From the IMG/VR virus record IMGVR_UViG_3300006076_000001, positions 1 to 64,000 of that record: a DNA stretch of 64,000 nt; one strand, written 5' to 3'. Positions 1-9,425 of this stretch are shown piece after piece. The position numbers and the translations under genes were made by a program. Positions within the stretch are counted from its first letter, which is position 1. Each line of letters opens with the position of its first letter. The stretch is from a virus. The notes under the pieces were generated by a model, which saw nothing but the letters and a program-made list of their open reading frames with translations, was not told the origin of the DNA and did no database searches.

Positions 1-155
1 GGTTGTTTTAAATCTTGTCTATACCATTTAACTATCTTTCCATTTTCGTCTAAATCAAATTGAGCTACTTCAGGTTTACATAATTCTGAAATAGCTTTAC
101 AAACTAATGGAAATCTTTGATTGTGATTTTGAATTTGAAAACTATAAACTAACAT
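1..155 (-). CDS. Unknown protein, 3' end outside window (partial)
   Basis: An open frame starts at an ATG at 155-153, preceded by an AAGGAG site 7 nt away, and runs off the left edge after 51 codons (start MLVYSFQIQNHN). It lies 13 nt downstream of the fibre or tailspike gene, so it probably belongs to the distal tail module as a fibre part, chaperone or assembly protein. The visible part contains the segment FDLDENGKIVKWYRQD and has no motif I recognise. Function unknown; that it is a gene is supported by the ribosome binding site and spacing. Confidence 0.7.
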   Translation of the reverse strand, partial: MLVYSFQIQNHNQRFPLVCKAISELCKPEVAQFDLDENGKIVKWYRQDLKQ

Positions 156-168
156 TATTTACTCCTTA

Positions 169-1818
169 TCATTTTATAATAATACCATCATTTGTCCAAC
201 TATTTTCATTATTACTTATAGTAGATAAATTAGAACCTGATGCTCTAATTATTGAAGCATTAGTTGAGTTAGCATCTGCATTATCACTTGTTACATTAAA
301 GTTTTCTGCATTAATATAACTAAAATTATCTGCTTCAACAGCATGGGTAGAAATCCCTTCGCTCGTATTATTCCATCCTCTAATTGTTGAATTATTGATA
401 GCACTCATTGCATATTCTGCATTTTTTAAAGTAGAACCAGCGCTTTCTATTAATCCACAACTATCGGCTCTTAAACACCATTTCCCCCTACCCTGCCCAT
501 CAACCGTAACTGGTGATGCATAAACATATGAATTATGTAAAGCTAATATACCACTATCCCCGAAATTGCTCACAGTTGTATTAGAACAATGTATTCTGCT
601 TTGAGCATCAGCAGCTATTCCGTTTATAAATCCTGAAATTGTTGAATTGCTACAATCACAAAAGCTATTGTCAAATGTATTTACACCGCAACTATAAACA
701 TCATGGTTAGAAGTCAAAGTAGCAGTAATTCCTATCGCCCACATTACTGAATTTGTAAACACTCTAATAGGACTTAGACACTCTGTGAATACCCATCCAT
801 CGCAGTGAACTCTACTGTGTTCAAAAGCACTAATTGCATAGCTCATATTTTTAACTTCACAATCCGAGTTCCAAGAAGCAAAAACGCTTTTATTATGTAA
901 TTGAATAAATTCTCTAACATTACTATTTACCCAATCCTGATTTTTATCAGAAAAATCCAATCCTCCATCAAATGTCAGATTTTCAAATCTTATGTATACA
1001 TTATTATAACACTCAAATAATACACCATTAAAATCCATTGTAATAGTAACTTTAGTTTTGTCTTGTGACTGACTTCTTATAATTAACCAATAATCCCATT
1101 CTCCTAAATTTCTTAAATGAATGGTTTCATTAAATGTATAAGTACCATCTTCTAATTCAATAATAACAGGACTTAAAAATTTTTTTCTATTTACAGTATT
1201 AATTGCATCTAAAAATTCAGTTGTATTTGACACTGTTATTGTTGTTAATCCATCATATACACCTATCTGACCAATGGTTTTTCCTCTCCACAAATCAGCA
1301 TCAAGTCCACTCCCTATGCCATCTACATTTTTAAGTTTAGAAAGAAGTGTATTACTATCAAGAGTATTTAAAGTTTCATCAACTAATGTGTGATATACAC
1401 CATCACCATAATCAAGTTTCCATTTATCATTTAATTCATCAAAAATTAATTTTGCTGGTTTAAGGCTACCTCTATCTATTTCAATACCAGCTGTACCCTT
1501 AGTAACACCAGAACCTGTTTCACCTGCATTTAAAACAACTATATTATCTTTAACCTCTGTGTCTGTAGTTTGAATTTTAGTAGTATCACCAGTAATTGTA
1601 AGTTCACCATCTATTACAAAATTACCTGCTACCTTTGTACCACCTCTAATTTCAATAGTCCCATTATTATCTTGTAACACTTGATTAACAGCACTGTATA
1701 AATCTTCATAATTTTGATTTACTTGTTTAACTGGTCTATTAGTAACAGATGCTGTTACCTCTTCTCCGTCCTGAATCCATTTTATTGATGCATTTGTTTT
1801 TTTAATATCATTTGCCAT
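169..1818 (-). CDS. Tail fibre or tailspike with beta-helix-like body
   Basis: 549 aa. The N-terminal ~170 residues look like phage fibre stalks: an IEIRGGTKVAGNF repeat-like strand, then DNIVVLNAGETGSG and the GLDADLWRGKTI motif common in tail fibres. From about residue 185 the sequence turns into short Ser/Asn-rich strands (IELEDGTYTFNETI onward to the end), as expected for a right-handed parallel beta-helix of the pectate-lyase or tailspike type. This suggests binding to or cutting of a surface polysaccharide, but I see no catalytic residues I can name. The start at 1818 has an AAAAGGAG site. It follows the baseplate and tail-fibre adapter genes, the usual place for a receptor-binding protein. 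Confidence 0.75.
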   Translation of the reverse strand: MANDIKKTNASIKWIQDGEEVTASVTNRPVKQVNQNYEDLYSAVNQVLQDNNGTIEIRGGTKVAGNFVIDGELTITGDTTKIQTTDTEVKDNIVVLNAGETGSGVTKGTAGIEIDRGSLKPAKLIFDELNDKWKLDYGDGVYHTLVDETLNTLDSNTLLSKLKNVDGIGSGLDADLWRGKTIGQIGVYDGLTTITVSNTTEFLDAINTVNRKKFLSPVIIELEDGTYTFNETIHLRNLGEWDYWLIIRSQSQDKTKVTITMDFNGVLFECYNNVYIRFENLTFDGGLDFSDKNQDWVNSNVREFIQLHNKSVFASWNSDCEVKNMSYAISAFEHSRVHCDGWVFTECLSPIRVFTNSVMWAIGITATLTSNHDVYSCGVNTFDNSFCDCSNSTISGFINGIAADAQSRIHCSNTTVSNFGDSGILALHNSYVYASPVTVDGQGRGKWCLRADSCGLIESAGSTLKNAEYAMSAINNSTIRGWNNTSEGISTHAVEADNFSYINAENFNVTSDNADANSTNASIIRASGSNLSTISNNENSWTNDGIIIK

Positions 1819-1834
1819 TTACCTGCTCCTTTTA

Positions 1835-2332
1835 TTAAAACTTAATAGTCCAAGTGAAAATAAATGCTCTTGTATTATTTTTAGTAATTACAGTAAATGT
1901 TTTATGAGAAAACATTTCATCTTTACCATTAAATAAACCAGCCTCACTAATAGGGTATTCACCATCATTTAGATTAGCTTCATTCTCTGATAATATAACT
2001 TTAAACACCACATCATAAGACCCTGATTTTGTGATAGAATCAGCATTTTTAGTATAAATAAGGTTACTGTTTGTTTCATATAACTTAGTATCATTTACAG
2101 TAGGCGATTTAACATTACCATTAGAATCTACACCTTTAGTACCAAATTTAAATTTAATAATTGGTTTATTAGTAGTGTCCCCAGCAACCATATCTCTAAG
2201 AATCGTTCTAGCTTTATTAACAATAAGGTTGTGGTCTTCTACTAATACTTTAGTTGAGCCATCTGGTAATATTTCCTCAACCTTAAAAATCCCCTCTAAA
2301 GGTTGTTTTTCTATCTTATCTTGAAATTGCAT
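1835..2332 (-). CDS. Tail fibre adapter-like virion protein
   Basis: 165 aa. The C-terminal half reads SEAGLFNGKDEMFSHKTF and ends with FIFTWTIKF. This pattern (EAGLF, an F-x-R/K-x-TF strand, a final aromatic W-x-I-x-F strand) recurs in phage proteins that attach fibres to the baseplate or form fibre bases. I place the start at the ATG at 2332-2330, seven nt after GGAG. A TTG two codons upstream is too close to that site. It sits between the gpI-like baseplate protein and the fibre gene, which fits a connector role. The precise function is inferred from pattern and position. Confidence 0.55.
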   Translation of the reverse strand: MQFQDKIEKQPLEGIFKVEEILPDGSTKVLVEDHNLIVNKARTILRDMVAGDTTNKPIIKFKFGTKGVDSNGNVKSPTVNDTKLYETNSNLIYTKNADSITKSGSYDVVFKVILSENEANLNDGEYPISEAGLFNGKDEMFSHKTFTVITKNNTRAFIFTWTIKF

Positions 2333-2350
2333 TATCAAACTCCTTTTAAT

Positions 2351-3922
2351 TTAGATTGAATTTGTGCTTGTTTTTCTAAAAACGATTTTATCATACTTTA
2401 ATTTATTGTCACCATCGTTATACACTATTGGGTCATAAAACTTATCTTGTTTGTATGTCCCATTATATTTAGCACCCTCCCCAAACTTAGCTGGAGTTTT
2501 ATTATACTGAGTATAATTTAAATTTTCTGATTTGTTAAAGATATAGTTGTCTTTATCAGTCTGTTTATAGTTACTATGTAAAGTTTCTGACTTACTAAAA
2601 GTATAACTATCTTCATAAACTTCAGATAACACTACCTTTAAAATACCTGTTTTATTTTTATCATAAACATCAGTAAATAAAAATGAAACTTCTATATCAA
2701 AAGAATCTATAAGGTAAGGTGTGTCCTCTTCACAGTAGCCATAAACAGCTCCTCTATGTTTATAAACATCATCATTCCCATACGATATCCCTTTATATTT
2801 AGTAGGGTCATCGTTATTAGGGTCATTATCACAATTAGCTTTATACCATTGTCTTAAGTCCTCCGTATATGACACCTTAACAAGAGTATGTAGGGACTCT
2901 TTAACATCATAAGGATACTCTTCATCGATTCTTTGTTTAATTATTGTATATAAAGATTCGGTAACTCTATTTAAAGTATCAAAAAAATCGGAATCATTCT
3001 GATAAACTTTTTGCATACAAAAATCAAAAATGTATGGGTAAAGACCCTCACAACACGGAACATCATTGTGAGGAGTTGAAGTGCATAATCTATAACTTAT
3101 TTTATTCCAACCAAATTTCACTTTTTTGATATTATCTCTTGTATATTTTACTCCGTCTTGACCGAAATGATAAATAATATTAGTCACATCACCACCATAT
3201 TTTAAACCAGTACCATATTTCTTATGTGAAGTTGTATAAAAAAACCGCCACCCACAATTTAGTTCCCCATAAAAATGAGCTAGATTATCTAAATCTGATT
3301 GATATACCTCGGTATGTAACTCTTCCAAAAGTTTTTCTAAAGTTTCAAAAATGTCTTGTCCTGTAACATATAAATAAGTTGCTCCAAAATAAACACAGAC
3401 ATAAACAAGGTATTGTCTCAAATCAATCAATATATCTTGTAATTTAAATATTTCTTCGTCTGAATAATTTAGAGTATCCATATTTATATAAACTTTTGAA
3501 ATGAGTTCACATTCTCCTACTTCTTCTTGATTTCTAATATAATCTCTATCTAAAGTATTATCAGTTAAAAACATATTCGGATTTTGAATAAAATCGATAT
3601 CCAAATCAAAAATGTTTAAAGCCCATTTAAGTAGGTTTTTAGTACCTTTTAAATTAATAAGAGTTTTTAAAAAGTTAGGGTCTTTAAGTTGAAATAATAC
3701 CTTGCTAGGAAACAATTGGTCTAACTTAAATTCTTCTATATAAGAATCAATGTTATCCCATAATGAGATACCATTATTAATATCATCGTTTATTTTGTGA
3801 ATAAATCCCTCTAAAAGAGCCATAGTATTAGGCTCTAATTTATCTAAAAGCTCTTTGTATTCATCTGAATTTTCTCTAAATTTTATATAAACTCTCGGAG
3901 TTAAAAACACTTCTTTTGACAT
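2351..3922 (-). CDS. Baseplate wedge / tail protein I-like
   Basis: 523 aa, directly downstream of the gp6/J-like gene. Residues near 90-115 contain the block NLKGTKNLLKWALNIFDLD, which resembles the KGT...L conserved in P2 gpI-type proteins that join wedge and fibres. The rest is rich in Tyr and Asp and matches no family I know. The last ~100 residues carry repeats of a TFSKSE / IFNKSENL type (three related copies), suggesting strands that bind the next tail component. Start 3922 has GGGGTAAG upstream. The gpI-like assignment depends mostly on gene order. Confidence 0.55.
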   Translation of the reverse strand: MSKEVFLTPRVYIKFRENSDEYKELLDKLEPNTMALLEGFIHKINDDINNGISLWDNIDSYIEEFKLDQLFPSKVLFQLKDPNFLKTLINLKGTKNLLKWALNIFDLDIDFIQNPNMFLTDNTLDRDYIRNQEEVGECELISKVYINMDTLNYSDEEIFKLQDILIDLRQYLVYVCVYFGATYLYVTGQDIFETLEKLLEELHTEVYQSDLDNLAHFYGELNCGWRFFYTTSHKKYGTGLKYGGDVTNIIYHFGQDGVKYTRDNIKKVKFGWNKISYRLCTSTPHNDVPCCEGLYPYIFDFCMQKVYQNDSDFFDTLNRVTESLYTIIKQRIDEEYPYDVKESLHTLVKVSYTEDLRQWYKANCDNDPNNDDPTKYKGISYGNDDVYKHRGAVYGYCEEDTPYLIDSFDIEVSFLFTDVYDKNKTGILKVVLSEVYEDSYTFSKSETLHSNYKQTDKDNYIFNKSENLNYTQYNKTPAKFGEGAKYNGTYKQDKFYDPIVYNDGDNKLKYDKIVFRKTSTNSI

Positions 3923-3926
3923 TTTC

Positions 3927-5567
3927 TTACCCCATTACTTCTATTTCTATCTCTGTATTAAACTTAAGGTAATTTTTACCATCAATCTCAATGTCAAATG
4001 GCTCTTGTTGCGGTAACACAAATAAAACCTGTGAAATCGCTCCTATTTTTGCTAATAATTCTCCATAATAGAAATTCTTTCTCAATTGTAACTCATACTC
4101 AGAAATAAGACTTTTTATTTCATCTTTAACTAAATCAATGTCTGCTGTTTTATCAACCTTAACCAGTAATTTCAAATCTTTTTCTATTTTTTGAGCTGGT
4201 AAAAAAATAATATTAGTTCCTGCCATTTGATACTGCATAAAATAATCAGAAAGGTCAGATTGTTCTTTATCAGTAAAGATGATTGGGTCATCAATAGTAT
4301 TATACTTAATATAATAACATAACAGAGTGCAACAAATAGGTTTAACATTTTGTCTAACATTTTCTAAACTAAGAGAAGCATCTACAGAAACATTTTTATC
4401 AAAGTCAAGTCTTGTATTTACATTTTCTATCTCTACATAATTATCAGTATAAGAAGCTTTAATCAAAGTGTTATTTTTAATGGCATTGTAAATTCTTTCA
4501 TACCTTACAGATAATGAGTCTTCATTATTAACAGAAATAGTGTATAAAGTCCCGTAAATAATAACATTATATTGCAAGTTACTACTATTTACGATTTTAA
4601 TTCTTTTAATCCCTTTAACACCCTCTTCTCTTTTAAAATAAACATCTTTAAATAAAGGATTTGCTAAAGCAATATAGGTATAATCTTTTAAAGTAACTGC
4701 TCTTCTTAAAGTATGATAATAATATGGAATTAAATTTTTTACTTTTAAAAGAGAATCACCATAAGTCCCTAAATGAGCTACATCTAAAACAATAAAGTCC
4801 TCATTATTCAAAGACACTTTATTTATATCAAAGTCTGGGTCATAACCATCAGTTTCCACCCATTTAATTGTATAATTTTGTTGAATATTATCTGGGTCTA
4901 TACCAAAATTTGAGTCTTTATCAAAGACATAAACTATTGTAGAAAATTTAGTATTAGAAAATTCAGTTGCCTGTCTGTTAATTAAATAATCTTCTGGATT
5001 TCTTGAAATTATGCCTTGTTGAGTCCCATCAATAAATAAAGCAATCTGATTATTAACACTTTTTAGATGCTCTGGATTTATAGTAACTTTTTCTATTGTA
5101 GAAAAGTCCTCTTTATTTTTAGTAATAGAATTAATTATACCAATAGAAATTGATTCTAAAATATCACCCTGTTCGTATTTTTTCTGTCTTCCTGTATAAA
5201 TAACTTCATATTTATCTCCATAAGTACCTATCACCTCCCCATACGATAAAGAAATTGTATCTCTACCAAGATACTTAACCTGAATTTGAGGAGCTGTAAA
5301 TCTATTTATGTTGTATCCGAACATATAAGCGAAATTATAGATTGAAGTGTCTAAAGTAGCTGTAGATAAATAGAACTCTTCTCTTGTTCTTCTTAACTTT
5401 TGAGCTAAATAAACTGCATAAGATGATGCAACTCTTTCAATTAAGTCTATTGTAGAAGCTGGTATTGTCTCTTGTATATCAGAAAATGTGTCTAACTTTT
5501 TAAGATAGTTATCTAAATCCTGTTTTATGATATCAAAATCAATGTGATTCAAATCAATTATATCCAT
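3927..5567 (-). CDS. Baseplate wedge protein, gp6 / J-like
   Basis: 546 aa. Features typical of gpJ/T4 gp6 wedge proteins: an N-terminal helical part with the segment LAQKLRRTREEFYLSTATL, a central part with HTLRRAVTLKDYTYIALANPLFKDVYF (equivalent to the RAVT...D...A... motif of baseplate J), and a C-terminal beta-rich end. In the family this protein forms the wedge ring around the hub and triggers sheath contraction. Start 5567 follows a GGGAGGTAG site, and its 3-nt distance from the gp25-like gene implies co-translation. Larger than P2 gpJ (~300 aa) and closer to T4 gp6 (~660 aa). Confidence 0.8.
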   Translation of the reverse strand: MDIIDLNHIDFDIIKQDLDNYLKKLDTFSDIQETIPASTIDLIERVASSYAVYLAQKLRRTREEFYLSTATLDTSIYNFAYMFGYNINRFTAPQIQVKYLGRDTISLSYGEVIGTYGDKYEVIYTGRQKKYEQGDILESISIGIINSITKNKEDFSTIEKVTINPEHLKSVNNQIALFIDGTQQGIISRNPEDYLINRQATEFSNTKFSTIVYVFDKDSNFGIDPDNIQQNYTIKWVETDGYDPDFDINKVSLNNEDFIVLDVAHLGTYGDSLLKVKNLIPYYYHTLRRAVTLKDYTYIALANPLFKDVYFKREEGVKGIKRIKIVNSSNLQYNVIIYGTLYTISVNNEDSLSVRYERIYNAIKNNTLIKASYTDNYVEIENVNTRLDFDKNVSVDASLSLENVRQNVKPICCTLLCYYIKYNTIDDPIIFTDKEQSDLSDYFMQYQMAGTNIIFLPAQKIEKDLKLLVKVDKTADIDLVKDEIKSLISEYELQLRKNFYYGELLAKIGAISQVLFVLPQQEPFDIEIDGKNYLKFNTEIEIEVMG

Positions 5568-5570
5568 AAA

Positions 5571-5930
5571 CTACCTCCCTCTATTAACATTAATATTCAC
5601 TGTAGTATCTATTGTAGCTGGTAATCCCTTAGCTGTCAATTTAACATTAATATATAAAATTTGATTGTTATAATCTTTATAATTAGATATAGATATAATT
5701 TTAACTCCTCTAAGCCATCTTGTCAATGCTCTTTTAACTTCCATATTTATAAGCTTTTCTGTTCTGGTATCATATGGCTCAAATAAATACCTTTCTAAAA
5801 ATGACCCAAAAGCTCTATTTGATGGGACTTCCCCCACCTGAGTTAATAAAATGTTTCTAATGTAATTTTTATAAGCTTCCTCATCTTTTAAAATTATTCC
5901 GTTATCTGCTATATCTTTATATCTATCCAT
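5571..5930 (-). CDS. Baseplate wedge protein, gp25-like
   Basis: 119 aa, the usual size of the gp25/GPW family. It shows the family pattern: D-EEAYKNYIRNILLTQVGE followed by NRAFGSFLERYLFEP, then an alternating strand-helix region ending IDTTVNINV. The R-x-FG(S)-x-L segment matches the conserved RP-x-FG-x-x-L motif. In contractile tails this protein links the wedge to the first sheath ring. It lies just upstream of the gp6-like gene with 3 nt between them, the order found in many myoviruses. Start at 5930 has AGGAG 11 nt upstream. Confidence 0.85.
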   Translation of the reverse strand: MDRYKDIADNGIILKDEEAYKNYIRNILLTQVGEVPSNRAFGSFLERYLFEPYDTRTEKLINMEVKRALTRWLRGVKIISISNYKDYNNQILYINVKLTAKGLPATIDTTVNINVNRGR

Positions 5931-5963
5931 AGATTACCAACTCCTATTATATATTTATTCATA

Positions 5964-6251
5964 CTAAGCAAAACTGGAGGTAGAAGCTGTAGCCACAACC
6001 GACCCACAACTAATTGCATCACCTATTCTTGAAACTGGACTACCATTAACCTTAATGGTAGGAGACCCTCCCGCTTGTGATGCTCCGTGTGGTGAAGTAT
6101 GGGGACAAGCGTGAGGAGCATAAGAGTCTCCTACCCTTGAAACTGGTATCCCATCTACAAAAACATTTGGAGAAGATGTTACAATAGGTCTAGGAGGATA
6201 ACAACTATGACCTGACCCAATGTCTCCTAATCTTTCTATTGGTTTACCCAT
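5964..6251 (-). CDS. PAAR-repeat spike tip protein
   Basis: 95 aa, the size of single-domain PAAR proteins. It begins with MGKPIERLGDIGSGH and has two copies of the NVFVDGIPVSRVGD / TIKVNGSPVSRIGD repeat, with His and Cys (SGHSCYPP, HACPHTSPHG, AISCG) placed to bind a metal at the tip of the cone. In phage tails and type VI secretion the PAAR cone caps the spike and sharpens it for membrane piercing. It follows the beta-helix spike gene. Start at 6251 has AGGGAG upstream. Confidence 0.93.
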   Translation of the reverse strand: MGKPIERLGDIGSGHSCYPPRPIVTSSPNVFVDGIPVSRVGDSYAPHACPHTSPHGASQAGGSPTIKVNGSPVSRIGDAISCGSVVATASTSSFA

Positions 6252-6263
6252 ATCTTAAACTCC

Positions 6264-7010
6264 CTAATTATGAGAAATAGTTGATGCGGTAGTAGAATCA
6301 CTACCAGCTACATTTAATGAATTATTGCCACCAACCATTGTAGATTTATTACCCCCAACTATGTCTGTTCTATTTCCTAAAGTAATAAAGTCTGAATTAC
6401 CTCTAACATTCATAGTAAAGTCCCCATCAACTACCCATTTAACAGACCCAGCCACTTTCATTGTAACATTACCATCACCATCAATTTTCAAATGAGTTCC
6501 ACTATGATGAACTAATTCTATCTTACCAGATAATAAATCTACCCTAAACCAATCTCCATTTGGGTTAATTACCCCGTAAGAGTATGGGTAATTTTGTTTA
6601 AGTGTATAATGTGCGTCCTCTATATTGACTGGTATAGTAGATACACCTACTGCAACTGGCTCTGGAACTACAATTACCTCTTTTGGAGAATTAAAATCCA
6701 GATGTGAAACTTTAGGATTATCAGAAGCTTTATTATTAGCTCCAGAAGTCATAACACTTTGATGTATATTTTCCTGATTAGAAATTATTGTTTCCAATTG
6801 GTTATTAAACTCTTTGTTTATCTCTTTATTCGGTGATTCTGAATCATCAAAGATGTTTTTATCAAACTTGTTTAATTCATCATCGATTTGAGATATTTCA
6901 TCATCAGTCCAGCCTTTTTCTTTTAAAGCCTGTATTAATTTCTCTTTTAGATTACAATTTTGTAGCTTCTCTTTTAAAGAAGCATTAACTGATGCTTTAT
7001 CAAACTCCAT
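6264..7010 (-). CDS. Baseplate spike beta-helix protein (gp5 C-terminal-like)
   Basis: About 248 aa. The C-terminal half starts with GKIELVHHSGTHLKIDGDGN and then has repeats of the type VKWVVDGDFTMNVRGN, GNRTDIVGGN, STMVGGN and SLNVAGS. These are the short repeats of the T4 gp5 triple-stranded beta-helix needle. The N-terminal ~110 residues are helical and charged, with no lysozyme domain. AGGAG lies 3 nt before one ATG (7013) and 6 nt before the next (7010); I prefer the second. With the separate OB-fold gene at 9084 it seems to make up a two-polypeptide version of the spike. Confidence 0.8.
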   Translation of the reverse strand: MEFDKASVNASLKEKLQNCNLKEKLIQALKEKGWTDDEISQIDDELNKFDKNIFDDSESPNKEINKEFNNQLETIISNQENIHQSVMTSGANNKASDNPKVSHLDFNSPKEVIVVPEPVAVGVSTIPVNIEDAHYTLKQNYPYSYGVINPNGDWFRVDLLSGKIELVHHSGTHLKIDGDGNVTMKVAGSVKWVVDGDFTMNVRGNSDFITLGNRTDIVGGNKSTMVGGNNSLNVAGSDSTTASTISHN

Positions 7011-9081
7011 CATTATCTCCTATACAAGCAAATTTAGAACTATCTAATTTAGGTAATTCAAAATGAGGTACATTAAAATTAAGTGATAAATCTAATTTGA
7101 TATTACCAAAATCATACGGCTTACAATTTAATGCCTCTTTCAATGCTAAAATGTTGTCTATTGCTGTTTCTGCGTGTGATTTTAAAGTGTTAAAGGCTGT
7201 CTCTGCTTGAGTTTTAATAATATTACCTATATTAGAAGAGTTATCATTTAGACATTGTTCGAAGACTTTGTCCGCTTCCTCTTTAAACTCTTTAGCTTTA
7301 TCTGCTCCTAATTTTTGATGAACTGACCCAGCTAAAGTAGCTGTTAAATTAGAGTTGTAACCTTTCATTAAATTGGAATAAACATCATTAGTATTATTAG
7401 AAAAAGTTTCTTTTACTTTATCTGTAAAAGTAGACCAAGTATCAACTCCCTCAAATTGAATCAATTTATCTAAATTAGTAAGAGTTTTAATAACTCCCTT
7501 AATAACTGAAACAATGAAACATAAAATAGCTTTTATAGCACAAACAATTTGATTTAAAGTAGCAAGTAAAGCTTCGAATGGAGTAGTAAGCATAGTAAGT
7601 AAATTAGCTACAAAATTATTAGGATTTATTATATCAAGAATTGCAAGAACAGAATTACCTAAGTTCTCTATCATTCCTTTAACTTCATCTATATATTGTT
7701 GAGCTGTATCACTTACATTTGAGAAAAAATCCTTAACCAGAGACACTTTATCCTGCATAACAGATAGAAAGTCTTTTAATTTAGTGGTATATTTATTTCC
7801 AATAATGGCAAAAGGTCTTATTAATGATTGCTGAAAAGCGTAAATTTTTTCCTGTATTGATAAGATTTTATTATAAATGTTTTTGGTTTTAAGATTTAAT
7901 AAATGAAGTTTTTGGTAAATTACATCTTTTCTTTTTATCAAATCGTCTTTTTGCCCGTCAGTAATGTCATTTGTATGTTGAATAACATTTACCAAATCTG
8001 AAATCGCATTCATTTCATTCTGTATGTCTGAAATCAATTGATTTATTGTTTCTTCATCTGTTTCTGGTAATGAAAAATTATCTGGAAGCTCATCATCTGA
8101 TAAACCAATTTCTAATGCGATTTCTAAAGAAGTTTCTATGATATCATTAAATTGTAATTGTGAGTTCTCAATAAATAACCACTGAGTTAAAATCGATTGA
8201 ATGTATCCGACTTCTATTTGATTATTATGAAGTAATTCATTTAATTCTTCAATGTTAAATGTAATATAAGCGTTATTTACATAAACTACAAAAATTTGTA
8301 ACATCTGAACGAATTGTTTTCTTGTAAGATTATAACATTTTTGAATTGGTAAATTATTTATTATTTTTTGATAGAAATCAGATGGTAAAATCAATTTATT
8401 TGAATAATAGATTTCCTCTGAATCAATATAAGTGTATATCTCTGAAAGATTATCTGTGTAATCTAAAAATAGATTATCAAATTTAGTTAATATTTGATTT
8501 TGTAAAGTTACAATTATTTTTAGCCTTGTGTATTCATCTCTATCTTTCAACCATTTCAATAACAATTTACCGATTTCTGTTTTATCGTTATTTAAACTTT
8601 CATAAATAAATTTACTATCTAAATCAATCAGTGATGGGTTATGGACTATAACTAATAAGTCATTTTTATCTAAAAGTGTTTTTTTAAGCAATTGTTTATT
8701 TAAATCAATTAAGTCATCTGTATCTTCTGCTAAAGCAAAATTAACAATTTGGGTAGTAAAAGTAATAAGTGGCATTAGTTCCTCTATGTCTGAATAAGTT
8801 TGAAATAATTTACTTAGAGTATATAGTCTTTTATGGCAAGTTGAATTTTCATCTGCATATAGATTTAAATTATCTGAAATCAATTGAGATAGTAATTGTT
8901 TGTTGTAAATGTATGAATTACAAAAATCATCAATGTAATTTGGTAAATAATTACAATCTATGTTTCCTTTGTATAAGTCTTGTAAATATTGAATCAATGG
9001 CGGAGTTGTATCTACTTTCTGATGATAGAAGCCGTATTTAATATGTTTTATACTTTCAAATATCTCATTCAAATAAACCAT
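7000..9081 (-). CDS. Large unknown baseplate-region protein
   Basis: 693 aa, unrecognised. The first ~330 residues are strongly helical and acidic. Residues ~340-470 include coiled-coil-like stretches (IQNEMNAISDLVNVIQ onward), and around 500-540 there is a hydrophobic region (LLTMLTTPFEALLATLNQIV, then AILCFIVSVIKGVI) that could form one or two membrane-active helices. It lies between the OB-fold spike gene and the beta-helix spike gene, so it is probably a virion protein of the hub or spike, perhaps acting at the host membrane. That is inference from position and hydrophobicity. Start 9081 has AAAGGA upstream. Confidence 0.55.
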   Translation of the reverse strand: MVYLNEIFESIKHIKYGFYHQKVDTTPPLIQYLQDLYKGNIDCNYLPNYIDDFCNSYIYNKQLLSQLISDNLNLYADENSTCHKRLYTLSKLFQTYSDIEELMPLITFTTQIVNFALAEDTDDLIDLNKQLLKKTLLDKNDLLVIVHNPSLIDLDSKFIYESLNNDKTEIGKLLLKWLKDRDEYTRLKIIVTLQNQILTKFDNLFLDYTDNLSEIYTYIDSEEIYYSNKLILPSDFYQKIINNLPIQKCYNLTRKQFVQMLQIFVVYVNNAYITFNIEELNELLHNNQIEVGYIQSILTQWLFIENSQLQFNDIIETSLEIALEIGLSDDELPDNFSLPETDEETINQLISDIQNEMNAISDLVNVIQHTNDITDGQKDDLIKRKDVIYQKLHLLNLKTKNIYNKILSIQEKIYAFQQSLIRPFAIIGNKYTTKLKDFLSVMQDKVSLVKDFFSNVSDTAQQYIDEVKGMIENLGNSVLAILDIINPNNFVANLLTMLTTPFEALLATLNQIVCAIKAILCFIVSVIKGVIKTLTNLDKLIQFEGVDTWSTFTDKVKETFSNNTNDVYSNLMKGYNSNLTATLAGSVHQKLGADKAKEFKEEADKVFEQCLNDNSSNIGNIIKTQAETAFNTLKSHAETAIDNILALKEALNCKPYDFGNIKLDLSLNFNVPHFELPKLDSSKFACIGDNDGV

Positions 9082-9083
9082 TG

Positions 9084-9410
9084 TTATCCTTTTTCTGGTG
9101 CTTTATTTGGTAACACGGCTGTAACTACTCCGTGATAAAAATCATTATCTAAAAATTTAACCAATACATAAGCCCCAATAGGTGGGACAGTGGCTGATTG
9201 ATTAACAGAGTTAGAATTAGTGGTAAGAACTGGATAAAAAGGTAATTTATCAGTCGGAATTTTATCATTAAGACCTTTTATCTTAACTCTAACCCTATAA
9301 ATAGGTGTACCCGTATCAGAAAAGCCAGTATCACTATTATCTACAATCTGTCCTATAAACTCATTCTTTAATAATCTATCAAATTCAGAATTAATAACCT
9401 CTCTATACAT
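9084..9410 (-). CDS. Baseplate spike OB-fold protein (gp5 N-terminal-like)
   Basis: 108 aa. The pattern FIGQIVDNSDTGF...GTPIYRVRVKIKGL, then VPPIGAYVLVKFLDNDFYHGVV, is that of the OB-fold domain of T4 gp5 and VgrG-like proteins: an opening GxVVDN strand, an R-V-R-V strand, and P-x-G-x-x-V near the end. The domain connects the hub to the needle. Here it stands alone, without lysozyme or helix domains. It lies 3 nt before the 693-aa gene. Start at 9410 has AGGAGGAAAGG upstream. Confidence 0.8.
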   Translation of the reverse strand: MYREVINSEFDRLLKNEFIGQIVDNSDTGFSDTGTPIYRVRVKIKGLNDKIPTDKLPFYPVLTTNSNSVNQSATVPPIGAYVLVKFLDNDFYHGVVTAVLPNKAPEKG

Positions 9411-9425
9411 AACTTACCTTTCCTC

